From Desmonostoc muscorum FACHB-395 (GTDB taxonomy: Bacteria; Cyanobacteriota; Cyanobacteriia; Cyanobacteriales; Nostocaceae), in contig NZ_JACJSF010000020.1 in assembly GCF_014698035.1 (NCBI RefSeq), forward strand, positions 1 to 64,000: 64,000 bases of DNA, in the 5' to 3' direction. Shown in pieces: positions 34,900 to 44,325 of this stretch; the stretch's first letter is position 1; each line of letters begins with the position of its first letter. The position numbers and the translations under genes were made by a program. Below the pieces are notes generated by a model. It was not told the DNA's origin, did not search any database, and saw nothing but the letters and a program-made list of their open reading frames with translations.

Positions 34900-36663
34900 A
34901 TGAAAGTAGCAGTCCAGCACGAAGATTTACAGCTTTTAGCCAAGACTTTGCAGGAACAATTGCTTGTAGAAGTCTCATCGGCTGAAGTCTTCGAGGTTAA
35001 GTGTGCCGTCAATAAAGACGGGTTAATGATTTTAACGCAACATGAATCAGATGTAATAGCTGACGCTCAGACAATCTTTGCAGTCATTGAGGAAGTACTT
35101 CAGTCTCTAGCACCCCACAGAGAACAGCGAGTACAATGTTTCCTCAGAGTTTCTGGTGAACAACTCCCTTATGCCAAATGTTTTCTACCCCTGAAGCAGA
35201 CGAGAGGATGGGGAGATGAGGAAGTAGTGGGAGCAGGGGAGGCAGGGGGAGCAGAGGGGCAATACTTTTATCCGATTTCTTCATCTGCTTTGACTTATTC
35301 TCCATCACTTGATGAGACAGAGGAAGAGGAACTGTTTGACCCGTTTGCAGATGCGCCAAATTTACCGACTTCAAAAGCATTCGTAATCAAACCCATGCTG
35401 CTAGGTGTAGCCTTAGCGGGAATTGTCGTCTTAGGCAGTGGTGCTTACTTCTTGACTCGCCCTTGTGTAATGTCGGAGTGTAAAGAAATACAAAATGCCG
35501 AGCGATTAAAAACAAAATCTCCACAATTGATCCGCCGTGCTAAGTCTGAACAAGAATTAGTAGCCGTACAACAGCAACTTGCGGCAGCTAGTACAGCCTT
35601 GAATGTAATTCCTCGTTGGTCGCTTCGTTCCCAGGTATCAGAAGAACTAAAAGCAAGTTTGTCTGGACGGTCAGAAAAAATCAACCAGGTAGTCAAGGCT
35701 TTGCAGACAGGATCTTTGGCGACACAAAAAGTTCAAACTCCTGCATCTAGCCTAGAGGAATTACAAGCTAGACAACATTTATGGCGACAGGCTATAGCAC
35801 CACTAGAAACTATAAGTCCCGACAGTGAACTCTATGGGCTAGTGCAAGGGAAATTGATTAATTATCGAGTTCGTTTGCACGCTGTAAATCAGCAGATATT
35901 TACTGAGGAAAAATGGCTAAAAAAATTAACAGCAGCAAAAGCTGTAGCTAGTGCTGCCGAAAAGCAAGAAAGTACTGCTAAATCTTTGAATGATTGGCAA
36001 AAGGTGCGGTCTACTTGGCTGGTGGCGATTAATGCTTTGAATAGTATTCCCTTAACTAGCCCTAGATACCAAGAAGCTGAAAAGCTGTTGGTAGATTATA
36101 AACCTAAACTGATGGCGGCACGCGATCGCGCGACTAAGGAACAATTAGCTGTTAAAACCTACCAACAAGTTCTTAGCACCGCCAAGCAAGCAAAGCTTTA
36201 TGAGCAACAAAACCAATGGCAAGCAGCCGCGACATACTGGGAGCAGGCTTTACAAACTGTTAAAAAAATTTCCCAAGATAGCTTGTACTACACTCAAGCT
36301 CAGTCCCTCATCGAACCCTATTCAACAGCCCTTAAACAAGCACAAGAAAAAATACAAGTTGTTAGTAGTTTGCAACAAACCCGCACTGATTTGGATAAAA
36401 CCTGTATTAATGAAATTCAGATTTGTACCTTTACCATAGACAATGCAGGAATCATTGTCCGTTTAACTTCTGAGTATGACCAAGTAAGACAAAATAACTT
36501 GGCTAATCCTTATTCTGAGAATTCTAGTACTGCTGTTGATATTACCAATCACTTGCAAATCTTACGAGAAGCTCTAGCTGTAATTAGTGACAATGCCAAC
36601 CTGTCCCTTATCCTTTATGATTCTCAAGGCCAGGTAATTTATACTCGGACTTTGGGTGGGTAA
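34900..36663 (+). CDS. Membrane-anchored coiled-coil protein of unknown function, 587 aa
   Basis: It has an N-terminal cytosolic domain of about 130 residues, an acidic stretch, one transmembrane helix (MLLGVALAGIVVLGSGAYF, residues ~167-187), then a ~400-residue region rich in Lys/Gln/Ala helices, probably periplasmic and coiled-coil, containing TPR-like QWQAAATYWEQAL. The stretch RGWGDEEVVGAGEAGGAEGQ is encoded by a G-rich intergenic-type repeat (35201-35263). Cyanobacterial homologues are expected, but I cannot assign a role. The single start with a ribosome site is ATG 34900. Confidence 0.65.
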   Translation: MKVAVQHEDLQLLAKTLQEQLLVEVSSAEVFEVKCAVNKDGLMILTQHESDVIADAQTIFAVIEEVLQSLAPHREQRVQCFLRVSGEQLPYAKCFLPLKQTRGWGDEEVVGAGEAGGAEGQYFYPISSSALTYSPSLDETEEEELFDPFADAPNLPTSKAFVIKPMLLGVALAGIVVLGSGAYFLTRPCVMSECKEIQNAERLKTKSPQLIRRAKSEQELVAVQQQLAAASTALNVIPRWSLRSQVSEELKASLSGRSEKINQVVKALQTGSLATQKVQTPASSLEELQARQHLWRQAIAPLETISPDSELYGLVQGKLINYRVRLHAVNQQIFTEEKWLKKLTAAKAVASAAEKQESTAKSLNDWQKVRSTWLVAINALNSIPLTSPRYQEAEKLLVDYKPKLMAARDRATKEQLAVKTYQQVLSTAKQAKLYEQQNQWQAAATYWEQALQTVKKISQDSLYYTQAQSLIEPYSTALKQAQEKIQVVSSLQQTRTDLDKTCINEIQICTFTIDNAGIIVRLTSEYDQVRQNNLANPYSENSSTAVDITNHLQILREALAVISDNANLSLILYDSQGQVIYTRTLGG

Positions 36664-36724
36664 AATCTGCCAATTATCAGAAAAATGGGTTTAAAACCTC
36701 GTGCTTCCAGCACGGATTTAAATT

Positions 36725-36830
36725 AATGAGTAAGGAGTAATGAGTAATGAGTGGATGAAAACATGGGTATTTACTCATTACTTATTACTTATTACTCATT
36801 ACTTGTTACTCATTACTCATTACTCCTTCT
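36725..36830. repeat. Palindromic heptamer repeat (TTACTCA/TGAGTAA)
   Basis: About six TGAGTAA/GAGTAAT units followed by the complementary TTACTCATTACTTA series, giving an imperfect long hairpin between convergent genes; it likely blocks read-through. A small GTGC...GCAC hairpin precedes it at 36700-36714. Confidence 0.6.
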
Positions 36831-36885
36831 TAAGAGTGCGTTCACGGCGGTGAGGATGTCAACAGGTGAAAATCTATTGTCAAAA

Positions 36886-37914
36886 TTAAGCTTTGCCGCT
36901 ACCTAATAAATATAGTAGCGCCATGCGAACGGCGATACCGCTAGTAACTTGCGATTGAATAAGACTAAATTCTGGATCATCCATCAATTCAGAACTAATT
37001 TCAACACCACGGTTAACGGGGCCTGGATGCAAAACTTTAACATTAGGTTTACAAAGTTGCAATTTTGTACGTGTAATGCCAAATAGCTGATGATATTCTC
37101 GCAAACTTGGCAATAAATGAGCCGTCATACGCTCCTTTTGTAGGCGCAGAGTCATCACAAAGTCGGCATCTTGTAAAGCTGGTTCTAGCTGCCAATGTAG
37201 AAAAAGTGGCGGAGTGGAGAAGTGGGGGGATAACTCCTGATTTCTGACTCCTAATTCTTCAGAAATGTACTCGGCAAATAATTTGGGTAAGAGGGTTGGT
37301 GGTGCTGCCAGATGGACTTCGGCCCCACTGGCAATTAAACTCCAAATATTCGATCGCGCCACACGAGAATGAAGAATATCTCCAACAATGGCAATCTTTT
37401 TCCCCTTTAAAAGTTCCAGTCGGGGGCTAGCTGGGTCAATTAGAGTAGTTATGGTAAATAAATCTAGCAGTGCTTGGGAAGGATGCTCATGTTGACCATC
37501 ACCAGCATTAAGGACACTAACTCGTACACCTAAACGATCCATTTCAGCTGCGATCGCATTTGGTACTCCAGCCTCTCGATGGCGGACTACCATAATATCA
37601 GTTCCCATAGCCAAATAAGTCTTCGCCGTGTCGAGAATAGTTTCTCCCTTAGTCATCGAAGATGTAGCGGCGGCAAAGTTGAGCGTATCTGCACTTAAGC
37701 GTTTCGCCGCGAGTTCAAAACTGCTGCGAGTCCGGGTAGAAGATTCAAAAAATAAATTTGCTACCACCTGTCCCTGCAAAGTTGGCACTTTTTTCGTCCG
37801 CCGCGATAGCACCTCTTGAAAAGAAGCCGCAGTTTGCAAAACTGTATCGTATTCAGTGGTGGTGAAGTCGGCTAGGGAAAGAATGTGATGACGATTCCAG
37901 GTGGTAGTAGGCAT
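36886..37914 (-). CDS. pyrB: Aspartate carbamoyltransferase catalytic subunit PyrB
   Basis: A 342-residue enzyme that makes N-carbamoyl-aspartate in pyrimidine synthesis. It has [10 protein letters not shown] (carbamoyl phosphate loop), TLRLQKERM and [11 protein letters not shown]. The start [10 protein letters not shown] at 37914 is preceded by A/G-rich repeat DNA that only looks coding upstream. The segment [19 protein letters not shown] inside the second domain resembles the intergenic GAATTAGGAGTCAG-type repeat and is probably an in-frame insertion relative to typical PyrB. Confidence 0.92.
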   Translation of the reverse strand: MPTTTWNRHHILSLADFTTTEYDTVLQTAASFQEVLSRRTKKVPTLQGQVVANLFFESSTRTRSSFELAAKRLSADTLNFAAATSSMTKGETILDTAKTYLAMGTDIMVVRHREAGVPNAIAAEMDRLGVRVSVLNAGDGQHEHPSQALLDLFTITTLIDPASPRLELLKGKKIAIVGDILHSRVARSNIWSLIASGAEVHLAAPPTLLPKLFAEYISEELGVRNQELSPHFSTPPLFLHWQLEPALQDADFVMTLRLQKERMTAHLLPSLREYHQLFGITRTKLQLCKPNVKVLHPGPVNRGVEISSELMDDPEFSLIQSQVTSGIAVRMALLYLLGSGKA

Positions 37915-38019
37915 ATTTGGGGACTGGGGACTGGGGACTGGGGATTGGGAATTGGGGACTGGGGAAGATAAGGGAGAAGTAATCAATGCCCAATGCCCAA
38001 TGCCCCATTCCCAATCCTT
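37915..38019. repeat. GGGGACTGGGGACT tandem repeat
   Basis: Five or more units of GGGGACT/GGGGATTGG run through 37919-37965 upstream of pyrB, followed by GCCCAATGCCCAATGCCCC. This is promoter/leader-proximal DNA of pyrB and lies between two same-strand genes. Confidence 0.6.
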
Positions 38020-39372
38020 TCAAGTTGGTAAATGGAAAACGTTTAAAGCTAGAGAAATTAAGCTGAGGAACGTTAAAAATCCAATTGTATCTAGCATTGT
38101 AGTCACTAACGGGCCACTAACCAAAGCAGGGTCAAGTTTTAAGCGTTTCAAACCCATTGGCAGTAAAGTACCGAGTGTAACAGCCACAATTGTATTAGTT
38201 GCCATTACCATGCCAGCAATTAAAGCCACCCATCGCTCTTGGGGCCGCGCCCAAATTAAGGAAAGCAGGATCATCGTTGTGGCTAAAGCGAGAGCTGTAC
38301 CTAAACCAGCTAGAAGTTCCTTGCGGAGAATTTTCAAGGTATCTTTGGGTGTTACCTCACCCACCCCTAAGCCGCGAATTGTCACCGTTAATGATTGAAT
38401 ACCAACAGTGCCACCAGTGTTAGAAAAAATCGGCATGATGACTGCTAAAACTGGCACTGCGGCAATTACAGATTGAAAAGGCGCGATCGCACTGGCTGCA
38501 CCAATATACATGGCCATGATGCCCAATAGCCAAGGCAAGCGGTTGCGGATGGTGAGTAAGGGAGAGGATAAAGCCGCTTCATCACCACTCACACCCGCCA
38601 GTTTTTGAATATCTTCTGTGGCTTCTTCTTCTAAAATATCCATGACATCATCAATGGTGACGATGCCAACCAATCGGTCTTCCCGATCGACAACAGGGAT
38701 AGCGATTAAGTCGTAGCGCTGCATGATTCGCGCCACTTCTTCTTGAGGAGTTTCAGTTCTAACTTTGATGACGCGATCGCTAGAAATATCTTTGATGAAA
38801 ACATCGGGAAAGGTAAATAGCAACTGGCGCAGTGAAACTACTCTCACTAGTGTCCGGTTGTCATCAGTAACGTAGGCGTAGTAAATCGACTCTTTGTCTT
38901 CATCCTGACGGCGGATTTTACTTAGAGCTTCACCTACAGTTAATCCTTGCCGCAACCGAACATATTCGGTTGTCATCACCCGTCCAGCAGTGCCTTCTGG
39001 ATAACCGAGAATCGTTGCTGTTGCTTGCCTTTGTTCTGGACTCAGTTCTTGCAATAGCCGTTTGATTACCCCAGCAGGTAATTCATCAAACAATTCTGCC
39101 CGTTCGTCGGGACTCATTGCTTCTACAAGTTGCACTACTTGGACATCATGGAGAGAATTAATTAGTTCTTCCTGCACCTCTGTAGGCAGATATTCAAATA
39201 CATCGATTGCCTGACCTTTGTTGAGTAAACGGAATGCGATCGCGCGTTGTTTTTCAGGCAATTGTGTAATGTAATCTCCCACATCCACAGGTTGCAAGCG
39301 ATTTAAATCCCACTTCAACTGGTTTAAATCGGTAGTATCAGTAAGCAAATCACGAATATCTTGTGTGAGCAT
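38020..39372 (-). CDS. mgtE: Magnesium transporter MgtE
   Basis: A 450-residue MgtE with the usual order: N-terminal helical superhelix domain (residues 1-135, LPEKQRAIAFRLL and ERAELFDELP), two CBS domains (140-260, EYVRLRQGLTVGEAL and IPVVDREDRLVGIVTIDD), the plug helix, and a five-helix membrane domain (~285-450) with PIFSNTGGTVGIQSLTV. It imports Mg2+ with intracellular Mg2+ gating through CBS sites. The start ATG at 39372 follows a hairpin-rich leader. Confidence 0.93.
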   Translation of the reverse strand: MLTQDIRDLLTDTTDLNQLKWDLNRLQPVDVGDYITQLPEKQRAIAFRLLNKGQAIDVFEYLPTEVQEELINSLHDVQVVQLVEAMSPDERAELFDELPAGVIKRLLQELSPEQRQATATILGYPEGTAGRVMTTEYVRLRQGLTVGEALSKIRRQDEDKESIYYAYVTDDNRTLVRVVSLRQLLFTFPDVFIKDISSDRVIKVRTETPQEEVARIMQRYDLIAIPVVDREDRLVGIVTIDDVMDILEEEATEDIQKLAGVSGDEAALSSPLLTIRNRLPWLLGIMAMYIGAASAIAPFQSVIAAVPVLAVIMPIFSNTGGTVGIQSLTVTIRGLGVGEVTPKDTLKILRKELLAGLGTALALATTMILLSLIWARPQERWVALIAGMVMATNTIVAVTLGTLLPMGLKRLKLDPALVSGPLVTTMLDTIGFLTFLSLISLALNVFHLPT

Positions 39373-39411
39373 GAGATATATCTCCTAAGTCTCCCCCGCG
39401 CTGGGAGACTT
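39373..39411 (-). promoter_or_regulatory. Structured leader of mgtE with hairpin over the ribosome site
   Basis: On the minus strand, AAGTCTCCC/GGGAGACTT (39387-39411) forms one hairpin. Between it and the ATG lies AGGAGA (39381-39386), partly contained in the palindrome GAGATATATCTC (39373-39384), so folding could hide the ribosome site. I could not match a known magnesium riboswitch consensus. Confidence 0.45.
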
Positions 39412-39837
39412 CCTCGCCAGCTCAGAGGAGGTTGATACTGCCATCTGGTGGACTATTGCCCATAAAATTTCAACAATTCAATATCGATATCTAAATTAAG
39501 GCATTGCTAGTCATCATCCTAACCCGGAATCGCACTCTCAGGTAGACACTGAATATTAGCATTCAGCATCTATAATATTTCTGACTAATTTAATTGCCCT
39601 AAATTTTAGGTAATTTCTGTGTACTTAAAGTAGATTTTACTACTGCTAGAAGCTATGTCAAGCCAATAAAGGAATTTACTCGCAAAATTCACAGAGTCAA
39701 AATATTTACAAACTTAATAAGTAGTCTTTTATATCAAGCAACTTCATGCATAGTTACCTGGACAAAATTGAAGAATTCTGTTTGGATAAAGGCTGATATA
39801 CAAGTAATATAATCCACGGCAATCAAAAAAAAGATTC

Positions 39838-40154
39838 TATCGAACAGAATTCAGGAGTCAGGAGTCAGGAGTCAGAATTCAGAATGAATTCTGTGCGAGT
39901 GGCGGATAGCGCAGCGTAAAGCCTTCTCTACGAGAGGCTGCGCCAACGGCATGGCTTCGCTTAAAGCGAGTCCACGTTCGCGCAGCGTCTCGTAGAGAGC
40001 GTCTGAATAGCCGGGTTTAAGACCCCCACTAAATCTACGATTTGGTGGTCTTTAATCAGTCGCGGGTCTGAATCCCCGACTGATTTATTCTGACTCCTGT
40101 TAGCGGTAGCGGGGCGTTTAGCCCATTCTGACTTCTGAATTCTTCTTCAATATT
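39838..40154. repeat. ~315-bp dispersed element, copy 2 (inverted)
   Basis: The reverse complement of the 24391-24650 element: starts near CGAACAGAATTCAGGAGTC and ends in TTCTTCTTCAATATTC. It shares GCGGTAGCGGGGCGTTTAGCCC and internal hairpins (GACCCCCACTAAATC.../AATCAGTCG...). It includes CTCTACGAGAGGCTGCGCC, also found at 28045. It fills most of the spacer between mgtE and tauD (39373-40253); the remainder is A/T-rich with no gene. Confidence 0.7.
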
Positions 40155-40206
40155 CTATTAAATGCTGGTGGATATACAAAAAAATCTATTTAGGAACTTC
40201 AATAAT

Positions 40207-40235
40207 GGGCTGCGTCAGGCAGATGCACGCAGCCC
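40207..40235 (-). terminator. Hairpin downstream of the TauD-like gene
   Basis: GGGCTGCGT (40207-40215) pairs with ACGCAGCCC (40227-40235), an 11-nt loop, 19 bp past the TauD stop. No long T-run follows, so termination strength is uncertain. Confidence 0.5.
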
Positions 40236-40253
40236 GGTTTAGCATTTTGTAGT

Positions 40254-41216
40254 TTACGAAAGTACTGGTTGTGCTTCCAGATTTTGGGCTTTTTGCTTGA
40301 AGACGGTTGGTACTTCTGCGCTGAACGCTTCACCTTGAACCACTTCTGAGCGGAAACCATCAACCCCAACTGGAACATCGCCAGTAATGGTGGTGCGATA
40401 GAGGAGACGCTCGACATCCAAATGATCTAAATCTTGAGGAGCCAAATGCACTGTAGCGCGGTTGTCCCAGAAGGCGATATCACCATTGTTCCAACGGAAA
40501 CGGGTGGTGTAAGCAGGCTTGGTGATTTGGTTGAAGAACAATTCCAGCAGCAAATTGCTCTCTTGTGGTGACACGTCAACAATGTGCGAGGTAAAGCCAG
40601 GGTTAACGAACAACGCACGCTCACCAGTCTCAGGATGAACCCTAACAACTGGGTGGATTGAGACTAGTGGATTGACAGCAATACGCTCGGTGAACTTGCT
40701 GTTGCGAGGCTGATGCTTACCTCCATTGAAGCGATGTTCAGCTTTCAATGTGTCTGCTAGCGCCCGTAAAGGTGCTGACAAACCCTCATAAGCTGCAACT
40801 AGATTACTCCACTGGGTGTCACCACCGAAGCTAGGAACATTAACTGCACGCAAAATTGACGCTGCTGGTGGGTTAATTGCCGCAGTCACGTCTGTGTGCC
40901 AGGGGCCTCCACTGCGGAAACCATATTGCTTTTCATAGAGCCTACGGTCTACGGGTTTGATCTGCGGAAATCCCGCAACTGGTTCAGGTTCTCCAAGTGG
41001 ATGCGCGAAAGTCACTTCGCCAAAACGAGATGTGAACTCAACCTGGGCAGCATGATCGATGTTCTGACCACGAAAGAACACAACTTTCCACTTCAATAGT
41101 GCTTTGCGAATTTCTTTGACTTCATCATCATTCAGAGGACGCGAAAGATTCACGCCGCTGATTTCAGCACCAATAAAACCAGCTACTTGTTTGACTTCAA
41201 TATGCTTGTAGCCCAT
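40254..41216 (-). CDS. TauD/TfdA family 2-oxoglutarate-dependent dioxygenase
   Basis: A 320-residue Fe(II)/2-OG dioxygenase. The iron facial triad is WHTD (His107, Asp109) and VHLAP (His257), and 2-OG binding is by Arg270/Arg274. Homologous to TauD, which removes sulfite from taurine, but the substrate pocket cannot be read and alkylsulfatase or other uses are possible. It is divergent from a flavoprotein/ferredoxin pair (41820-43884), which suggests a shared metabolic task. Ribosome site GGAGAG. No transporter is next to it. I give no gene symbol because the substrate is unknown. Confidence 0.82.
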   Translation of the reverse strand: MGYKHIEVKQVAGFIGAEISGVNLSRPLNDDEVKEIRKALLKWKVVFFRGQNIDHAAQVEFTSRFGEVTFAHPLGEPEPVAGFPQIKPVDRRLYEKQYGFRSGGPWHTDVTAAINPPAASILRAVNVPSFGGDTQWSNLVAAYEGLSAPLRALADTLKAEHRFNGGKHQPRNSKFTERIAVNPLVSIHPVVRVHPETGERALFVNPGFTSHIVDVSPQESNLLLELFFNQITKPAYTTRFRWNNGDIAFWDNRATVHLAPQDLDHLDVERLLYRTTITGDVPVGVDGFRSEVVQGEAFSAEVPTVFKQKAQNLEAQPVLS

Positions 41217-41819
41217 GTAGACTCTCCAAAGTTTGATTTATAAGGTGGTGTCCGCACTCGTCCTTTTCTTTTGGAATATTGCTATCCACTACAAGCAATA
41301 TTCCAAAGGAAGCGGTCGTAGTTTTTAGAATCATACAGTAAATCGATCGAATTACCGTAGTATAATGCGAATATATTTTTAGACTGCTGAAATAACAGGA
41401 AGTTCATAGCGTCTCATTTGTTAAAGATGCGTGCGTGCCGCCAGCTTATCTAGATAGCACTCTACCAAGTCTGGTCATGGTGATATTGGTGTGAGCCGAT
41501 ATGTCATTACCCCTCACAAGAATGGAAACTTTTACCACAGTTCCAACCGAATCAGATATTAATTCGTAACACTTAATGTTTGTAAAACTAATAATTAGTG
41601 TATCAAGTGAACTGTAATTTGCCTTACACATTCTTTGTATAGATTATGCAAACTCTATCTACTGCATAAGTATTTATCATGAACTGCGTACACCAGGACG
41701 GATGAAAAAGGGACTGGTACAGCAAAGCGAAATTCAAAATCAAAGAACTCTTAAGGACTGAGCAAGAAAATCAGCACGCTGCTCAAAGTCCCTCTAACAG
41801 AACTTTTCTAAGTCAAAGT
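41217..41819. other. Divergent regulatory region of 603 bp
   Basis: Should hold the promoters of the TauD gene and of the flavoprotein gene. It contains a strong inverted repeat at 41270-41307 and TAGTATAATG near 41357. A scan for GTA-N8-TAC gave nothing. No gene is supported. Confidence 0.5.
41270..41307. promoter_or_regulatory. 14-bp inverted repeat in the tauD leader
   Basis: TTTGGAATATTGCT and AGCAATATTCCAAA are perfect complements separated by 10 bp. It lies 54-91 bp before the TauD ATG. It may be an operator for a dimeric regulator or an RNA hairpin. Confidence 0.55.
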
Positions 41820-43529
41820 ATGAAGTTGACTGCCAAAAAGGAGGACAAGGAATTGCTAACAGCCTATAGCGAAAATGAACTGCAATTAACTGCCGACGTG
41901 CTGGTAATTGGTGGCGGCCCTGCCGCAGCATGGGCAGCATGGGCAGCCGCATCAGAAGGTGTCAAAGTAATCATTGTTGATAAAGGTTTTCTAGGTACGA
42001 GCGGTGCAGCTGCTGCCAGTGGTAATGGCATCATGGCTCCTTCTCCAGAAAATTGGGACAAAGTTTTATGGGAGCGTTATCGCGTAGGAAAAAACCTAGC
42101 TAACTTACGTTGGATCGAGCGTGTAATCGAAAAAACTTGGCTCAGTTTGCCTCTAGTTGAAAAGTGGGGCTATCGTTTTCCCAAAGAAAATGGGGAATCC
42201 GTGCGCCAGAGTTATTATGGCCCCGAATATATGCGGGTACTTCGCAAAAACCTATTGCGTGTTGGGGTGCAGATTCTTGACCAAAGTCCTGCTCTAGAGC
42301 TTTTATTGGCTGATGACGGCTCAGTGGCTGGAGCAAGAGGTGTGCAGAGACAAAACCATCGTACCTATACTGTTCGCGCTGGTGCAGTAGTCCTGGCCAA
42401 TGGTGGTTGTGCATTCTTGAGTAAAGCATTAGGGTGCAATACCAATACAGGTGATGGAATGCTGATGGCAGTAGAAGGTGGCGGTGAACTCTCCAGTATG
42501 GAAGCTTCTAATCACTATGCCATTTCGACTGCTTTTAATGCCACGGTGACAAGGGGTGTTCCCTTTGGCTGGGCTAGTTACAGCGATGAAGCAGGCAACG
42601 ATCTTGGTGGCTATGTCAATGGTCGTCGCGATCCATCATTTCTTCCCAATGCCCTCCTGAAAGGCTCTGTTTATGCTCGTTTGGATCGAGCTACACCTGA
42701 AGTCAAGGCGGTGATTGAAAAGTCTCATTTCATATCTTTTTTACCCTATAAAAAAGCTGGCATTGATCCCTATACAGAACGAGTGCCTGTAACACTGATT
42801 TTAGAAGGTACAGTCCGTGGTACGGGTGGAATTCGGATTGTGAATGATAGTTGCGGTACAAAGGTTCCTGGCCTCTACGCCGCCGGTGATGCTGCATCGC
42901 GGGAGTTTTTAGCAGGTTTAGCTTCTGGGGGTGGTGGTCCCAATGCGGCCTGGGCAATCTCCACAGGACAATGGGCTGGAGTTGGCGCGGCTGAATTTGC
43001 GAAGAGTCTTGGCGCTTATGCTCATGAACGGGTGGTGCATCCTGCTGGCCAAGCCGGATTGCGTAGTCCATCGCAGTCTCCCACTTCGGAAACATTCGAT
43101 AGCGAGGCGATCGTGCGCGGTGTACAAGCGCAGATGTTCCCCTTAGAGAAGAATTACTTGCGCTGTGAGCAGGGTCTTTTGGATTCCCTGGCCAAATTAG
43201 AAACGTTGTGGCAGCAGGTAAAGACGAACCCGAAACAAGATACAGTGCGCGATGTGGAATTTTCTCGGCGAGCGGCTGCTCTCACAGCTGTAGCACGATG
43301 GGCATATTTTAGTGCTTTACATCGCACGGAAACCCGCAGCGAACATATTCGTATGGACTATCCCGAAACCGATCCAAATCAGCGTTATTATCAGGCAACC
43401 GGCGGCTTAGATCGTCTATGGGTGAGGCGTGATTGGCTAACGGATGCGATCGCCTACGACGAGCAGAACGCGATCGCTACACCACCAGTACCAACCACTC
43501 AAATCACACCCTCTGTATCAAAGTTGTAG
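41820..43529 (+). CDS. FAD-dependent oxidoreductase, AprA/fumarate-reductase flavoprotein-like
   Basis: A 569-residue flavoprotein. The FAD dinucleotide motif is GGGPAAAWAA at 31-40, followed by SGAAAASGNGIM and a C-terminal GLYAAGDAA near residue 355-363. The family includes fumarate reductase/SdhA, L-aspartate oxidase and adenylylsulfate reductase AprA. Directly downstream is a two-cluster ferredoxin, a layout shared with AprAB. However, no ATP sulfurylase or sulfite genes are visible nearby, so a dissimilatory role is not implied. Divergent from a TauD homologue. Substrate unknown. Confidence 0.75.
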   Translation: MKLTAKKEDKELLTAYSENELQLTADVLVIGGGPAAAWAAWAAASEGVKVIIVDKGFLGTSGAAAASGNGIMAPSPENWDKVLWERYRVGKNLANLRWIERVIEKTWLSLPLVEKWGYRFPKENGESVRQSYYGPEYMRVLRKNLLRVGVQILDQSPALELLLADDGSVAGARGVQRQNHRTYTVRAGAVVLANGGCAFLSKALGCNTNTGDGMLMAVEGGGELSSMEASNHYAISTAFNATVTRGVPFGWASYSDEAGNDLGGYVNGRRDPSFLPNALLKGSVYARLDRATPEVKAVIEKSHFISFLPYKKAGIDPYTERVPVTLILEGTVRGTGGIRIVNDSCGTKVPGLYAAGDAASREFLAGLASGGGGPNAAWAISTGQWAGVGAAEFAKSLGAYAHERVVHPAGQAGLRSPSQSPTSETFDSEAIVRGVQAQMFPLEKNYLRCEQGLLDSLAKLETLWQQVKTNPKQDTVRDVEFSRRAAALTAVARWAYFSALHRTETRSEHIRMDYPETDPNQRYYQATGGLDRLWVRRDWLTDAIAYDEQNAIATPPVPTTQITPSVSKL

Positions 43530-43542
43530 CAGGAGCAGTATC

Positions 43543-43884
43543 ATGATCGAGCTTGTCAGCCATAAACTCTGTATCAATTGCAATCTGTGCGTCCAAGTAT
43601 GTCCTACCAATGTCTTTGAGTCCGTACCTAACCAACCACCCGCGATCGCTCGGCAAGAAGACTGTCAAACTTGTTTTATGTGTGAGGCTTATTGTCCTGC
43701 GGATGCACTCTATGTTGCGCCCCAATCTCATACCAATGTTGCAGTCAATGAGGATGATTTAATTGAAAGTGGCATCATGGGTGAATATCGTCGCATCTTG
43801 GGTTGGGGGTATGGCAGAAAAAACAATAGTGAATTGGATACTGCTCATCAACTGCGCCAATTGCCGCGCCCCTATCAAAGTTAA
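43543..43884 (+). CDS. Two [4Fe-4S] ferredoxin-like protein (AprB-like)
   Basis: A 113-residue protein with two classical motifs: CINCNLCVQVCP and CQTCFMCEAYCP, each CxxCxxCxxxCP. The C-terminal ~45 residues are an extra tail with YRRILGWGYGRKNN. The start at ATG 43543 has AGGAG upstream, and the gene begins 14 bp after the flavoprotein stop. It should accept or donate electrons for the flavoprotein. The combination resembles AprB, but the tail is shorter than in some members. Confidence 0.8.
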   Translation: MIELVSHKLCINCNLCVQVCPTNVFESVPNQPPAIARQEDCQTCFMCEAYCPADALYVAPQSHTNVAVNEDDLIESGIMGEYRRILGWGYGRKNNSELDTAHQLRQLPRPYQS

Positions 43885-44325
43885 TTTGAGTGTTTAATTG
43901 AGTGTGGTAGCGACCTCAATTAATTGAAAACCTGCAAGTCACACCAATAACTGCTTCTTTTAGATGCTCTATATTACTAGCACCAACAACGGTAATTGGT
44001 GCTAGTAATATAGGGCAATTTGTCTTGGTTTAAGACCGCGTTTTTGAGCTAATTTTACGACGCGATCAACGATCGCACTGCCCCAAAAAGGACTCCCAAT
44101 AATAATTTTCGCTATCCTAAGTATAAAACAACCTAAGTAAATCGTGTTTTAGTTTGCGATCGCTAAAATTAAGTACCCAGAGGCGTATTAACAAGAGATA
44201 ATAATAAACTCACACCACCCTTAGCTGTTGTCCCATCAACCATTACAGAAATTATTCTGGCTTGGTTTAGGTAATTCACTTGACAGTCACAGGGTCGAAT
44301 TTTGCAAGTTGTTCTGAACCAAACC
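43885..44325. other. Spacer of 441 bp
   Basis: Contains the strong terminator at 43969-44013; the rest (44014-44325) has no gene and no clear promoter motif. Three HIP1-like GCGATCGC/GCGATC sites are scattered in it. Confidence 0.45.
43969..44013. terminator. 18-bp perfect hairpin after the ferredoxin gene
   Basis: CTATATTACTAGCACCAA and TTGGTGCTAGTAATATAG with a 9-nt loop, located 85 bp past the ferredoxin stop. A GGGCAATTTGTCTTGG tail without a long T-run follows. The strongest uninterrupted hairpin in this half of the window. Confidence 0.7.

Noticed and set aside
39373-39560. M-box (YkoK) magnesium riboswitch upstream of mgtE
   Set aside because: I could not find the conserved M-box core; only short hairpins are visible.
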